Shown here in pieces: positions 25,087 to 33,630 of a stretch of 64,000 nucleotides of DNA. Each line of letters opens with the position of its first letter. Positions within the stretch are counted from its first letter, which is position 1. Below the pieces are notes generated by a model that saw only the letters and a program-made list of their open reading frames with translations, searched no databases and was not told the origin of the DNA. Source of the DNA: Alphaproteobacteria bacterium (GTDB lineage Bacteria > Pseudomonadota > Alphaproteobacteria > Micavibrionales > Micavibrionaceae); assembly GCA_020442475.1 (NCBI GenBank), contig JAGRKA010000002.1:1-64000 (forward strand), given 5' to 3'. The translations under genes and the position numbers were made by a program.

Positions 25087-27735
25087 ATGGATAATATTGA
25101 ACAGGGTATTGTAGAACAGGACGGTACGGTTTTTGCGAACTATTCGCAAAAGGCCCGTCTTTTTTCGCGCCTGCTTCAGCTCGTGGTTCTTCTTGCGGGG
25201 AGCGCGCTTAGCCTTGCTGCGTTCCTCAGTTTAAAGGTTATCATTACCGACACTGTTAAAAGTAATGATGCTCGCGTCATGAAGCAAGCGGAACTCAGTA
25301 TCCGTGAGCGATTGTCTGTTATGGAACATACGATTGCAAATATGGCGGTGGCTATTTCCCTGTCCGGTGAAGAAAATCATGCGCTGACCGCTTCAAGGGT
25401 CAAGGCCCTTGAGGGCGATTTTATGCCGTTTCGTCAGATATTATGGGTTTATCAGACGTCTCCCGGGCGCTGGGGTTTTTCAAGGCTCTATGAAGAGGAC
25501 GGCGTTTTGCAGGGGGCTGACATCTACCGGCTTGTCGTTGACCAGGAGGTGCTCAAGCGTTTCGTTAGTGGCGGCTTTTTTGCGGATGAATCTCCTAAGC
25601 TTGTTATGAATTTACCCGGAATGCGCATCGAGCAGGGAGGGGGCACCACCACGAGTGTGTCACGTCCGTTGGCGCTGGTTCAGACGGTTAAGGCCGGTGA
25701 CATGCGCAAGGGCTTGCTTGTCGCCCTAACTTCATCAAGCAGAATGTTTATGTTCAGCGCGCCGGAAGTGCGAGAGCGTTTGTCTATGATTGATGTCTAC
25801 GGGCTTGAGGATGGCCGTAGCATATACAGAGCTCTTTGGGATCGCCCGGTGCCTCTCATCGGACAAGGACAAACTCTGACCCAGAGCTATAATTTGCGCT
25901 TTGCCGGTTCGGAGTGGGAGATAAAAGCCGGCTTCTCGGAAAGCCGGTATGCAGGGCTGGTTGCCTTGTCTTCATATGCGGCCTTGACTCTGGGGCTGAT
26001 TGTAACGGTCATTTTAACACTTTATCTGCGGATGCATAACAACCAGTCGTTGCGTGTGATGGAGTTAAACGATGTTTTGGAGCGCAATAATAAGAAGCTG
26101 CGGAAAGAAATTAGCAAAAGAACGGCTTTGAACAGTGCCTTGCAGAAGGCAGAAAAAGAAAACAGGGCCATTATCGACTCTGTGAGCGATATTATCTTTG
26201 AAGCGGATACGAGCGCGAAAATTCTTTTTCTAAGCGCGACTTGGCAGAAGGTCACGGGTTTTGATGTCGAGCAATCCAAGGGACTTGAGCTGTTTCAAAT
26301 GATCTGTCCGAGTGATCTTGAGCAGCAAAGGAAAAATTTTGAACAATTGGTTAGCGGGCAGAAAGAATCGTCCAGAACTTTTACAAAGCTGAGGACATCG
26401 GACGGAAAATTCCGGGCCGTTGAGTTAACCTTATCCAAAATCAGGCTGGACACGGACGATAGTATCCGGGTGGTTGGGACATTTACGGATGTTGAGGAGC
26501 GCAGACGCGCAGAGCGGGCTTTGGCCGAAACCGAGCGTAAATACAGGACGATTGTTGAGAATGCCGCCGGAGGAATTTATCAGCTGACGCCGGAGGGGCT
26601 GTATTTGAGTGCAAACCCTGCTATGGCGCGTATTTTGGGGTATCACAGTCCGGAAGAGATTCTCCGGAGCGTGAAAAATGCAAATTGTGAAGTTTACGGC
26701 GATATTCGTACGCGGGAAAAGTTTATCCGCAGGCTTGAGGAGGAAGGGAGCGTTACAAACAACGAGATCAAGGTCCGCCGGAAAGACGGCTCCGAGGTCT
26801 GGGTTAATGAAAATGCGCACGTCGTCAGGGATGAGAGTGGTGTTGTGCTCTATTATGAAGGAAGCCTTGAGGATATTACGTCGCGGAAGAAAACGGATAC
26901 GGTGTTGCGGGAGGCTAAAATTCGTTCTGATCTGGCAAACAGGGCAAAGTCCGAGTTTCTAGCCAATATGTCCCATGAGCTTCGCACGCCGCTAAATGCG
27001 ATTATCGGGTTTTCGGAGATGATCAAGAACGAGGTTTTCGGACCCGTCGGGCAAAAGGCTTATTGGGAATATGCGCGGGATATCAATGATAGCGGACAAA
27101 AACTCCTGACAGTTATCAACGAAATTCTGGATATTTCAAAGATTGAGGCCGGGGAGCGGCAATTGAACGAAAGCGTCGTAGATGTTCGCGCTGTCGTTGG
27201 CCGGTGTCTGGAACTGTTGGATGATAAGATCAAAGGCAACAAAATGAGCGTAACCAACACGCTCCATAATTTGCCGGGTATTATCGGGGAAGAGTTGGCA
27301 ATTAAGCAGATTGTCACCAACCTGTTGTCGAATGCGGTCAAATTTACACCCAGCGGAGGGCGGATCACGATTTCTTCTGAGATGGATGAAAAGGGGCGTT
27401 TCCATCTATCCTTTACAGATACGGGGATCGGGCTTGACGAGAAAGAGGTCGAAAAGGCGCTTTCTCCGTTTGGGCAGGTCAATAGCGAGCTTGACCGGAG
27501 CGGGTCCGGAACCGGTCTCGGGTTGACGCTTGTTGATGCGTTATTGAAACTTCATGGGGGAGAGATGGAACTTTTCTCCCAAAAAGGGATTGGGACGACC
27601 GTTACGATTATTTTCCCTGCTGATCGGGTAAATATTAGAATCTCAGGGCGGAAAAATGGATCTCCGGGAACGGGTGAAACTCAAGATTTCAGTGTCCGCG
27701 CAAACGCAGATAAAGCTACAGATCCTCAGTCTTGA
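25087..27735 (+). CDS. Orphan membrane histidine kinase with two PAS domains
   Basis: An 882-aa sensor kinase. Helices near residues 30-55 and 290-318 bracket a 240-residue external domain, whose ordering (ILWVYQTSPGRW, LVALTSS, WEIKAGFSE) resembles CHASE sensors, though I cannot confirm the family. A short coiled coil (about 325-360) leads to PAS1 (SVSDIIFEADTSAKILFLS) and PAS2 (NAAGGIYQLTPEGLYLSAN). The phospho-acceptor is H630 in LANMSHELRTPLNAIIGFS. The ATPase has NLLSNAVKF, DTGIGLDEKE and GSGTGLGLTLVD. No response regulator gene is adjacent. The last 20 bases overlap recX on the opposite strand. Confidence 0.93.
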   Translation: MDNIEQGIVEQDGTVFANYSQKARLFSRLLQLVVLLAGSALSLAAFLSLKVIITDTVKSNDARVMKQAELSIRERLSVMEHTIANMAVAISLSGEENHALTASRVKALEGDFMPFRQILWVYQTSPGRWGFSRLYEEDGVLQGADIYRLVVDQEVLKRFVSGGFFADESPKLVMNLPGMRIEQGGGTTTSVSRPLALVQTVKAGDMRKGLLVALTSSSRMFMFSAPEVRERLSMIDVYGLEDGRSIYRALWDRPVPLIGQGQTLTQSYNLRFAGSEWEIKAGFSESRYAGLVALSSYAALTLGLIVTVILTLYLRMHNNQSLRVMELNDVLERNNKKLRKEISKRTALNSALQKAEKENRAIIDSVSDIIFEADTSAKILFLSATWQKVTGFDVEQSKGLELFQMICPSDLEQQRKNFEQLVSGQKESSRTFTKLRTSDGKFRAVELTLSKIRLDTDDSIRVVGTFTDVEERRRAERALAETERKYRTIVENAAGGIYQLTPEGLYLSANPAMARILGYHSPEEILRSVKNANCEVYGDIRTREKFIRRLEEEGSVTNNEIKVRRKDGSEVWVNENAHVVRDESGVVLYYEGSLEDITSRKKTDTVLREAKIRSDLANRAKSEFLANMSHELRTPLNAIIGFSEMIKNEVFGPVGQKAYWEYARDINDSGQKLLTVINEILDISKIEAGERQLNESVVDVRAVVGRCLELLDDKIKGNKMSVTNTLHNLPGIIGEELAIKQIVTNLLSNAVKFTPSGGRITISSEMDEKGRFHLSFTDTGIGLDEKEVEKALSPFGQVNSELDRSGSGTGLGLTLVDALLKLHGGEMELFSQKGIGTTVTIIFPADRVNIRISGRKNGSPGTGETQDFSVRANADKATDPQS

Positions 27736-28324
27736 TGCTCAATACATGCTGTATCGTATCATATGAAAATCCTGCTCTGGCCATAGAGGCCATAGCCTTT
27801 TCTCGATTCTGATCGGGATCGGCAGCGTAGGGGCCGAAACGTTTTTTTCGCGCAAAAACCAAGGCGGCTTGTCGTTCGGCTTCGCCTTGATCTTCACATT
27901 CATCGTGATCGAGATATACAAGCTGTTCCTGAATAAGATCCTGCGGCAAGCCTTTCGCGCCAAGCCGCAGCAGGATCAACCGCCGGGAGTGGCCGCGTTG
28001 GCGGAGAGATCGTACCATCATGCGTGCATAGTCTTCGTCATTGAGAAGGCCTGTTTCTTGAAAACGCAGAATTAATGCATCAAGCAATGTTACGCATGCC
28101 TCAAAGTCCTGATCAGTATGGGCATGGCAGGACCGCTTGATTTTTCTGAGCATTACCTCACGGAAATGGCCGCTGCTGGCTGAAAAACGCTGGAGGTAGT
28201 ACAGGCCTGCATTATGCAGATAACTTTCCGTGATCCTGCGCGGCGTTTTCCTGCCCTGCATTTTTCGGTTTTGTCTTTCTTGTATAGGGGCGTGGCCCCT
28301 GCTGTCTTCATGCTTGATCTTCAT
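27716..28324 (-). CDS. recX: RecX-family regulator of RecA
   Basis: A 202-aa protein of the RecX family, which restrains RecA filament formation. Three-helix repeats are visible: RITESYLHNAGLYYLQRF, then FREVMLRKIKR, LLNDEDYARMMVRSLRQRGHS and RLILLRLGAKGLPQDLIQEQL. The start is uncertain. The ATG at 28324 lacks a clear ribosome-binding site, and the ATG at 28261 lies closer to the conserved domain. The reading frame stays open well beyond 28324, but the extra sequence is unlike RecX. recA is not in the window. Confidence 0.85.
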   Translation of the reverse strand: MKIKHEDSRGHAPIQERQNRKMQGRKTPRRITESYLHNAGLYYLQRFSASSGHFREVMLRKIKRSCHAHTDQDFEACVTLLDALILRFQETGLLNDEDYARMMVRSLRQRGHSRRLILLRLGAKGLPQDLIQEQLVYLDHDECEDQGEAERQAALVFARKKRFGPYAADPDQNREKAMASMARAGFSYDTIQHVLSIKTEDL

Positions 28325-28381
28325 AATGTAAAGCGTATGGTGTGAAGTCGATGGCGTTACAATGAGTTTTGACCCTGATCT

Positions 28382-29173
28382 ATGAATCCCGAACCAAGAG
28401 TTATCACCCGCATCAATTATACCGGTCTGCGTACGCTTGTCGAACGTGAAGTTGGCCGGTTTTTGAATGTCTACACGCAGACCGTTATTGCGCCTGTTGT
28501 AACGACCTTGATGTTTTACACGATTTTCGCGCTGGCTTTTGGTGGAGCCGGACGGTCGGTCGGTGCGATCCCTTATATGGAGTTCCTTGCACCGGGTTTG
28601 ATTATGATGACAATGGCGCAAAATGCCTTCGCAAATAGCTCCTCTTCAGTCGTCATCTCTAAAATACAGGGTAATATCGTTGATGTTTTGATGCCGCCTT
28701 TGTCCAGTTTCGAGATTTTTGCCGGTTATATTACAGCCTCCATGGTTCGAGGGTTGATTGTGGGTACGGCAGCCGTAATTGTTTTGAGCCTCTTCGCGCC
28801 GATCCATATTCGGGCGCCGGGAACTTTGTTAATCCATGCGGTGCTTGGGACCTATATGATGGGTGCTCTGGGTTTGGCAGCCGGAGTCTGGTCAGAGAAG
28901 TTTGATCACATAGCAGCCGTAACAAATTTTGCAGTCACACCGCTGACATTTCTGTCCGGGACGTTTTATTCCATTGGCCAACTCCCAGAGATTTGGCAGA
29001 AGATTGCAGCCTGTAACCCGTTTTTCTATATGATCGACGGGTTTAGGGCCGGATTTCTGGAGCAGAGCGATGCGCATATCTTTACAGGTATCGGCGTTTT
29101 ATGTGCCGCAAACGGCTTTTTAACCCTGCTCGTACTGCTCATGCTGGAGCGGGGCTATAAGATTAAATCCTAA
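28382..29173 (+). CDS. ABC-2 type transporter permease subunit
   Basis: A 263-aa inner-membrane permease of the ABC-2 (YadH/DrrB-like) family, with about six hydrophobic helices. Family features are VEREVGRFLNVYTQTVIAPV at the start, the FLAPGLIMMTMAQNAF loop, and the C-terminal TPLTFLSGTFYSIGQLP followed by PFFYMIDGFRAGFL. No ATP-binding subunit lies beside it. From memory, in related bacteria the ATPase gene is often adjacent or elsewhere. The substrate could be a polysaccharide, lipid or drug and is not evident. It is divergent from recX and 48 bases upstream of hslO. Confidence 0.9.
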   Translation: MNPEPRVITRINYTGLRTLVEREVGRFLNVYTQTVIAPVVTTLMFYTIFALAFGGAGRSVGAIPYMEFLAPGLIMMTMAQNAFANSSSSVVISKIQGNIVDVLMPPLSSFEIFAGYITASMVRGLIVGTAAVIVLSLFAPIHIRAPGTLLIHAVLGTYMMGALGLAAGVWSEKFDHIAAVTNFAVTPLTFLSGTFYSIGQLPEIWQKIAACNPFFYMIDGFRAGFLEQSDAHIFTGIGVLCAANGFLTLLVLLMLERGYKIKS

Positions 29174-29206
29174 GCGCGTGTTGGAAGAGAGCCAAACCGT
29201 TTTTCA

Positions 29207-29215
29207 TGTTATAAT
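29207..29215 (+). promoter_or_regulatory. Extended -10 promoter immediately before hslO
   Basis: The sequence TGT followed by a perfect TATAAT (29210-29215) is a textbook extended -10 element. No good -35 lies at the proper distance, which extended -10 promoters tolerate. Only six bases separate the box from the hslO ATG at 29222. Transcription would therefore start at or next to the start codon, giving a leaderless mRNA. Confidence 0.6.
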
Positions 29216-29221
29216 AGTCAT

Positions 29222-30238
29222 ATGAGCGATAATACCGGCCAGAAAGATGAGGGTGCTGTGTTTGATCCGGAAAACCTCAAAGAGGCGGATGAGGATGTAA
29301 TTCAAAGCTTTCAGCTTGAAAGCTCCGGTTTGCGCGGGCGCGCTGTAAGGCTTGGCGCAGCCTTGGATGGTGTCCTTTCGGCGCATGATTATCCGTACCC
29401 GGTCGCGCATTTGGTTGCAGAGACGATCACGCTGGCGGCCATGTTGTCTTCCATGTTGAAATATGAAGGTATTTTTACCTTGCAGGCCAAGGGAGACGGG
29501 CCGGTCGGTATGCTCGTGGCAGATATGACCTCTAAGGGGGCAATCCGCGGCTGTGCAAGTTATGATGAAGAACGGCTCCAAAATGCACGCGAGCAGTTGG
29601 CGGCGCTTAAAACACCTGAGGGTTCTTCCAATCATTTGGCGCAATATCTGGGGAAAGGCTATATCGCTTTTACCGTCGATCAGGAGGGTGGCAAGGATCG
29701 TTACCAAGGCATTATCGATCTGCGCGGCGCCTCTCTTGTTGATTGCGTTCAGCATTATTTCACACAATCCGAGCAAATTGCGACAGGGATCAAGATGTCT
29801 GTAGGTTTGCGTGACGGAAAATGGCGAGCGGGCGGCATTATGCTCCAGAAAATGCCGGAGGAGGGCGGACATACCCCTCGACCGGGTAATATGGAGGAGG
29901 ATGACTGGCGACGCGCAATGATTTTGATGGATAGCTGCACGGATGATGAGTTTCTGGATGAGGGGCTTCATTCGAACGCTCTTCTGTTCCGGTTGTTTCA
30001 CGAAGAGGGTGTGCGAGTGTACAAACCGCTTTTTGTCAGGAAAGAGTGTCGGTGCAGCACTGAAAAGGTTGAAAATATCCTTGCCACACTGCCCGCGGAT
30101 GATATCGAGTACCTGACCGATGATGGCCGGATATCAATGCGTTGTGAGTTTTGCAGCCGTGATTTTATATTTGATCTGGATACGGTTTATCGAAAGCTCA
30201 GAGGTGAGCCGCTTCCGGATACTGCCGGATCATCTTGA
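29222..30238 (+). CDS. hslO: Hsp33 redox-regulated chaperone
   Basis: A 338-aa cytoplasmic holdase chaperone activated by oxidation. The C-terminal zinc/redox switch has four cysteines as CRCSTEK and CEFCSRDF. The N-terminal domain shows the family opening LRGRAVRLGAALDGVLSAHDYP. There is no Shine-Dalgarno sequence in the six bases between the TATAAT box and the ATG, supporting leaderless translation. A lipoprotein gene with its own promoter follows. Confidence 0.95.
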   Translation: MSDNTGQKDEGAVFDPENLKEADEDVIQSFQLESSGLRGRAVRLGAALDGVLSAHDYPYPVAHLVAETITLAAMLSSMLKYEGIFTLQAKGDGPVGMLVADMTSKGAIRGCASYDEERLQNAREQLAALKTPEGSSNHLAQYLGKGYIAFTVDQEGGKDRYQGIIDLRGASLVDCVQHYFTQSEQIATGIKMSVGLRDGKWRAGGIMLQKMPEEGGHTPRPGNMEEDDWRRAMILMDSCTDDEFLDEGLHSNALLFRLFHEEGVRVYKPLFVRKECRCSTEKVENILATLPADDIEYLTDDGRISMRCEFCSRDFIFDLDTVYRKLRGEPLPDTAGSS

Positions 30239-30264
30239 AAAACAGATCGTATCGGGCGTATGAT
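30235..30264 (+). promoter_or_regulatory. Promoter candidate for the lipoprotein gene, overlapping the hslO stop
   Basis: A -35 element TTGAAA (30235-30240) and a -10 element TATGAT (30259-30264) are separated by 18 bases. The lipoprotein ATG at 30274 follows nine bases after the -10 box, so the mRNA would have almost no leader. The -35 box overlaps the hslO stop codon. Confidence 0.5.
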
Positions 30265-30273
30265 GGCTCCATT

Positions 30274-30876
30274 ATGAAACGCATGATGTTCACCCGTAAA
30301 ACCTCCCGTTCTTTTCTGGCGCTATGCACGTCTCTTGCCTTGTGTTCCTGTGGCGGAGGTGGAGCGCTCTCGGATGGAAAGCCGTTGCCGCGTTTGACGT
30401 TTGCGCATCTTGCGCCATTAAAGGTTAATGTTGGCCGGGTTGATATCGTCGACGCCTCTGCCGGCGATCCCTTGCCTGTTGGCTTCGTTGCCGATCCGGC
30501 GCGGGTGGCGCAGCGCTATTTTGGATCACGTTTTGAGGCAGCAGGGACGCACGGCACGCTCTTTGTAAGGCTGGAGGAGGCATCTGTCGCCCATGAGTTC
30601 GTACCCTCAGTTGAGAAAATTGCCAGAGCATTCAAGGTTGGGGGAGCAGACCGTTACACGGTACGGGTCAGGATGCTTCTGGAGCATCGCGATGAACGGG
30701 ATCGTTTGTTGTACTCTCAGGCTGTAACAGGCATGCGCGTCATGAATATTTCCGAATATGCGTCCCCTGCGGAACGCGAAGCGCACCAGATGCAAGGGTT
30801 GGAAACGCTGTTCAGAGAAATAGATAACAAAATCCCCGATATGGTGCTGCACGGCATGGGGATTGGCCTTTTATAA
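30274..30876 (+). CDS. Putative lipoprotein of unknown function
   Basis: A 200-aa exported protein with a basic start (MKRMMFTRKTSRSF) and hydrophobic core. A lipobox-like LALC-SC puts the acylated cysteine at about residue 22 or 24, followed by a GGGG linker. The mature domain is mixed alpha/beta (PLKVNVGRVDIVD, RYFGSRFEAAGTHGTLFVRL, YTVRVRMLLEHRDERDRLLYS) with no motif I recognise. A longer reading from a TTG at 30235 would add 13 residues and destroy the signal-peptide fit. It is convergent with trkH, 15 bases apart. Confidence 0.75.
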   Translation: MKRMMFTRKTSRSFLALCTSLALCSCGGGGALSDGKPLPRLTFAHLAPLKVNVGRVDIVDASAGDPLPVGFVADPARVAQRYFGSRFEAAGTHGTLFVRLEEASVAHEFVPSVEKIARAFKVGGADRYTVRVRMLLEHRDERDRLLYSQAVTGMRVMNISEYASPAEREAHQMQGLETLFREIDNKIPDMVLHGMGIGLL

Positions 30877-30891
30877 CGTTGTTCTCGTTCC

Positions 30892-32334
30892 TTAGGGTCT
30901 CCAGAATTTTGGCGACAACATCACAAGAATTGTAAAAATTTCCAGCCGTCCGAGCAGCATTCCGGCGCTCAGAATCCATTTTGCATCGTCCGGGAGGGGG
31001 GCAAAGGTGCCTGTCGGTCCTATAATATCACCAAGCCCCGGCCCTACGTTGGAAATAGCCGTGGCTGCGCCAGACATAGCCGTCAGAAAATCAAGTCCGA
31101 CGAAAGACAGGGCAATAGCCAATAGAGAAAAGCAAACGGCATAGACAAAGAAGAAACTCATCACCGACATAGGGACATCCGGAGGGATCGGCTTATTGTT
31201 ATAGTGTGCAATAAAAACGCCATGGGGGTGAAGAAGCTTTTGCATCTGGACATGGGTGACAGCGTAGAGGACTTGAAAGCGAAAGATTTTGATCCCGCAA
31301 CTTGTTGATCCGGCGCAGCCTCCGACAACCATCAGGAAGAAGAAGAGGCTGATCACAAATCCTCCCCACATATTGTAATCACCGTTCACATAGCCTGTGC
31401 CGGTGATAAGGGAGATAATATTGAAAGAAGAGCGGCGGAGTGCTTCTCCAATCGTTTCATCCTGTTGCACGACAAGATAGAAGGTTGTGGCAACAATTGA
31501 GGCAGCGACAATCGACAGAAACCAGCGGACCTGAGAATCCTGAATAAAGGGCCGGATATTGCCGCGGACGGCCTTGAGATACAGAACGAACGGCATGCCG
31601 CCTAGGAGCATAAAAACGATGGCTACAATCTCAGCCCAAGGATCATTATAGTGCCCGAAAGAGGTATCAAATGTTGAGAAACCACCGGTGGAAATCGTTG
31701 TCATGGCATGTGCGATCGCATCAAAGGTCGTTAGGCCGGTCATCATGTAAAGGATGGCACAAAGAATAGTCAGCCCCAGATAAATCAGGCCGATAGCGCT
31801 TGCCAGTGTTGCTTCACGCGGCAGAGCCTTTTCGCTTTCCGAGAGCTCGGTTCGAAAAATCTGCATACCGCCGACTTTCAGGAACGGCATGACCGACATG
31901 GCCATCAAGATGATCCCGATTCCACCGAGCCACTGAAGAATGGCACGCCAGAGGAGGATGCCGGGCGGGGCGTCGTCGAGGCCGGTAATAACGGTGGCTC
32001 CCGTCGTTGTGATGCCCGACATGGATTCGAAAAAGGCGTCCGTAAAGCTAAGGTTCAGCTCTGAGAAACGAAAGGGGAGGGCACCGAACGTCACGATCGT
32101 CATCCAACTCGTAAAGGTTAGGAAGAAGACTTGCCGGATGGACATTTTAAATTTTTGACCGGCATTGCTGAGAACCAGAGAGCCTCCAAAAAAAGCGGTT
32201 ACAATGATGCACAGGAAAAAGACTTTCCAGTCAGAATGCCCGACATAAAGGTCTGCCAGCATCGGTAGGATGAGGCTCAACGACATAATGGACAGAAGCA
32301 TGCCGCTGACATACAGGACGGGTCTTATATCCAT
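30892..32334 (-). CDS. trkH: TrkH-family potassium uptake channel subunit
   Basis: A 480-aa inner-membrane K+ translocation subunit. Four pore-loop filter segments are visible: SGITTTGATVI, TTISTGGFSTFD, SLITGTGYVNGD and AISNVGPGLGD, each with the glycine typical of Trk/Ktr selectivity filters. The rest is hydrophobic helices. Trk channels need a TrkA/KtrA RCK-domain regulator; none is in this window, so it must be encoded elsewhere. It is convergent with the lipoprotein gene and lies downstream of the OmpA gene on the same strand. Confidence 0.94.
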   Translation of the reverse strand: MDIRPVLYVSGMLLSIMSLSLILPMLADLYVGHSDWKVFFLCIIVTAFFGGSLVLSNAGQKFKMSIRQVFFLTFTSWMTIVTFGALPFRFSELNLSFTDAFFESMSGITTTGATVITGLDDAPPGILLWRAILQWLGGIGIILMAMSVMPFLKVGGMQIFRTELSESEKALPREATLASAIGLIYLGLTILCAILYMMTGLTTFDAIAHAMTTISTGGFSTFDTSFGHYNDPWAEIVAIVFMLLGGMPFVLYLKAVRGNIRPFIQDSQVRWFLSIVAASIVATTFYLVVQQDETIGEALRRSSFNIISLITGTGYVNGDYNMWGGFVISLFFFLMVVGGCAGSTSCGIKIFRFQVLYAVTHVQMQKLLHPHGVFIAHYNNKPIPPDVPMSVMSFFFVYAVCFSLLAIALSFVGLDFLTAMSGAATAISNVGPGLGDIIGPTGTFAPLPDDAKWILSAGMLLGRLEIFTILVMLSPKFWRP

Positions 32335-32416
32335 GGTTCCCCCGAGGCTGTGGGCAAGAAAAAACCGAAGCGCAGAATATGGGCGCTCCGGTCTATGATT
32401 CTATGCCAAGCGTGCT

Positions 32417-33331
32417 CTAGTTGAAAGAGATATTCACACGGCGGTTGGCCGGTTCGCGGACGTTGTCCGGCGTAGGCACCAGAAGTTCGCTTTCACCGCG
32501 CGCATCAACCATGATCGTTGAGGCGTCAACGCCGCGCTTAACCAGCGCATCTTTAACCATATTTGCGCGTTTGAAGGCCAAGCGCTGGTTATAGGCTTCC
32601 GGACCGGACGTGTCGGCATGGCCGACGACATTGATCGTACCGGGCGGGTTTTTGGCAACCTCTTCGGCAACGGCTTCAAGCACGTTCATCGCGCCGGAGC
32701 TTAGCTCCGTTGAATCCCAGTTAAAGAAGACGAGGTACATCGCATCTTCCGTAGCCATCGGCTGTGAGGCATCGACATCGAAAGCGGAAGGGGCTTCAAT
32801 AACTTCAGGTTCGGCTGCGGGTGGCTGAAGGGTGCTTTCCAGATCATTCATCGCAGCGATGAAGTCATTCTTGCAACGCATTCCTTCGGAATCGTTCCAA
32901 TCCTCTTCCTGCCCTTCAATCCAGCAGTCGAAGCGGGCCTGAGCTCTCGCTGCAAGATCTGGAGAGGTTTCGCGTGCGCCCAGATCGTAGGCAAGGATCA
33001 GGCGACCACGGGCGGCCCCTAACTCTTGAATATGATTTTCACTCAGGTTCCAGTCTGCAACAGGCTCAGGCAGAACCGTTTCGCCGGCAGCGGCAGCCAG
33101 TCCCTTGCGGGCGAAATGGAGGGCGTCCGGGTAATCCATCATCTGTTTGAGTTCTCTGTTTGCGAACTCGCGATATTCACCGGCAAGAGCCTGCGTAAAC
33201 GGGCTGCCAACGGCTTGCGCTTCGTTTAGTGCGTGGACTTCGCTAAAGCTGTTAAATGCGGAACAGCCGCTCAGCGAGCCCCCGAGGGCGACGGCACCGG
33301 CCGTAAGGATAACGTTGCGCAGCATCTTCAT
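32417..33331 (-). CDS. OmpA-family lipoprotein
   Basis: A 304-aa exported protein. The signal peptide ends in a good lipobox, LSGC (Cys near residue 23). A predicted helical middle domain with two cysteines (FDCWIEG and MRCKND) follows. The C-terminal OmpA peptidoglycan-binding domain has MYLVFFNWDSTELS, VGHADTSGPEAYNQRLAFKR, the arginine in RANMVKDAL, and PANRRVNISFN. It probably ties the outer membrane to the cell wall, in the manner of Pal-type proteins, but it is not the tol-pal gene because no tol genes are near. AAGGAG precedes the ATG. Confidence 0.92.
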   Translation of the reverse strand: MKMLRNVILTAGAVALGGSLSGCSAFNSFSEVHALNEAQAVGSPFTQALAGEYREFANRELKQMMDYPDALHFARKGLAAAAGETVLPEPVADWNLSENHIQELGAARGRLILAYDLGARETSPDLAARAQARFDCWIEGQEEDWNDSEGMRCKNDFIAAMNDLESTLQPPAAEPEVIEAPSAFDVDASQPMATEDAMYLVFFNWDSTELSSGAMNVLEAVAEEVAKNPPGTINVVGHADTSGPEAYNQRLAFKRANMVKDALVKRGVDASTIMVDARGESELLVPTPDNVREPANRRVNISFN

Positions 33332-33630
33332 AATTTGCTCCTTAAACTTGGGCGTACAAAATCTACAATCGAGAATCTGCTTTTAATCAGGTAGAGCGGA
33401 AATGTAAAGCCAGTTCCATAATTTACGGCAGATTTTTTGTTAAAAATTTTCAGGGGCGGGGTTGGAAAATTGGTTGGCGGTGGGTTATTCAGGGTAAATG
33501 CTGCTTCGCAGTGTATTAAAGCTTGACTTTTTTTCGTAAAGAGACCAACTAGCAACTCTAAAAAATGGTTCTTAGCCTCCTTAGGGGGCGCGCCTTGAAA
33601 TATTAATAAGAAAAAATAAGGAGTTACGGT
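33332..33630. other. Divergent intergenic region between the OmpA lipoprotein and DJ-1 genes
   Basis: About 300 bases without a recognisable gene; both neighbours are transcribed away from it. AT-rich tracts are present, and an inverted repeat AATTTTC...GAAAATT with a GC-rich 13-base spacer lies near 33450-33477. The plus-strand end has a clean ribosome-binding site (AAGGAG) for the DJ-1 gene. The minus-strand end has AAGGAG for the OmpA gene. No ORF with a start and ribosome-binding site of its own is evident. I see no tRNA-like fold. Confidence 0.5.

Noticed and set aside
29204-30001. 265-aa minus-strand ORF opposite hslO
   Set aside because: Shadow; it runs across the hslO promoter and has no independent evidence.
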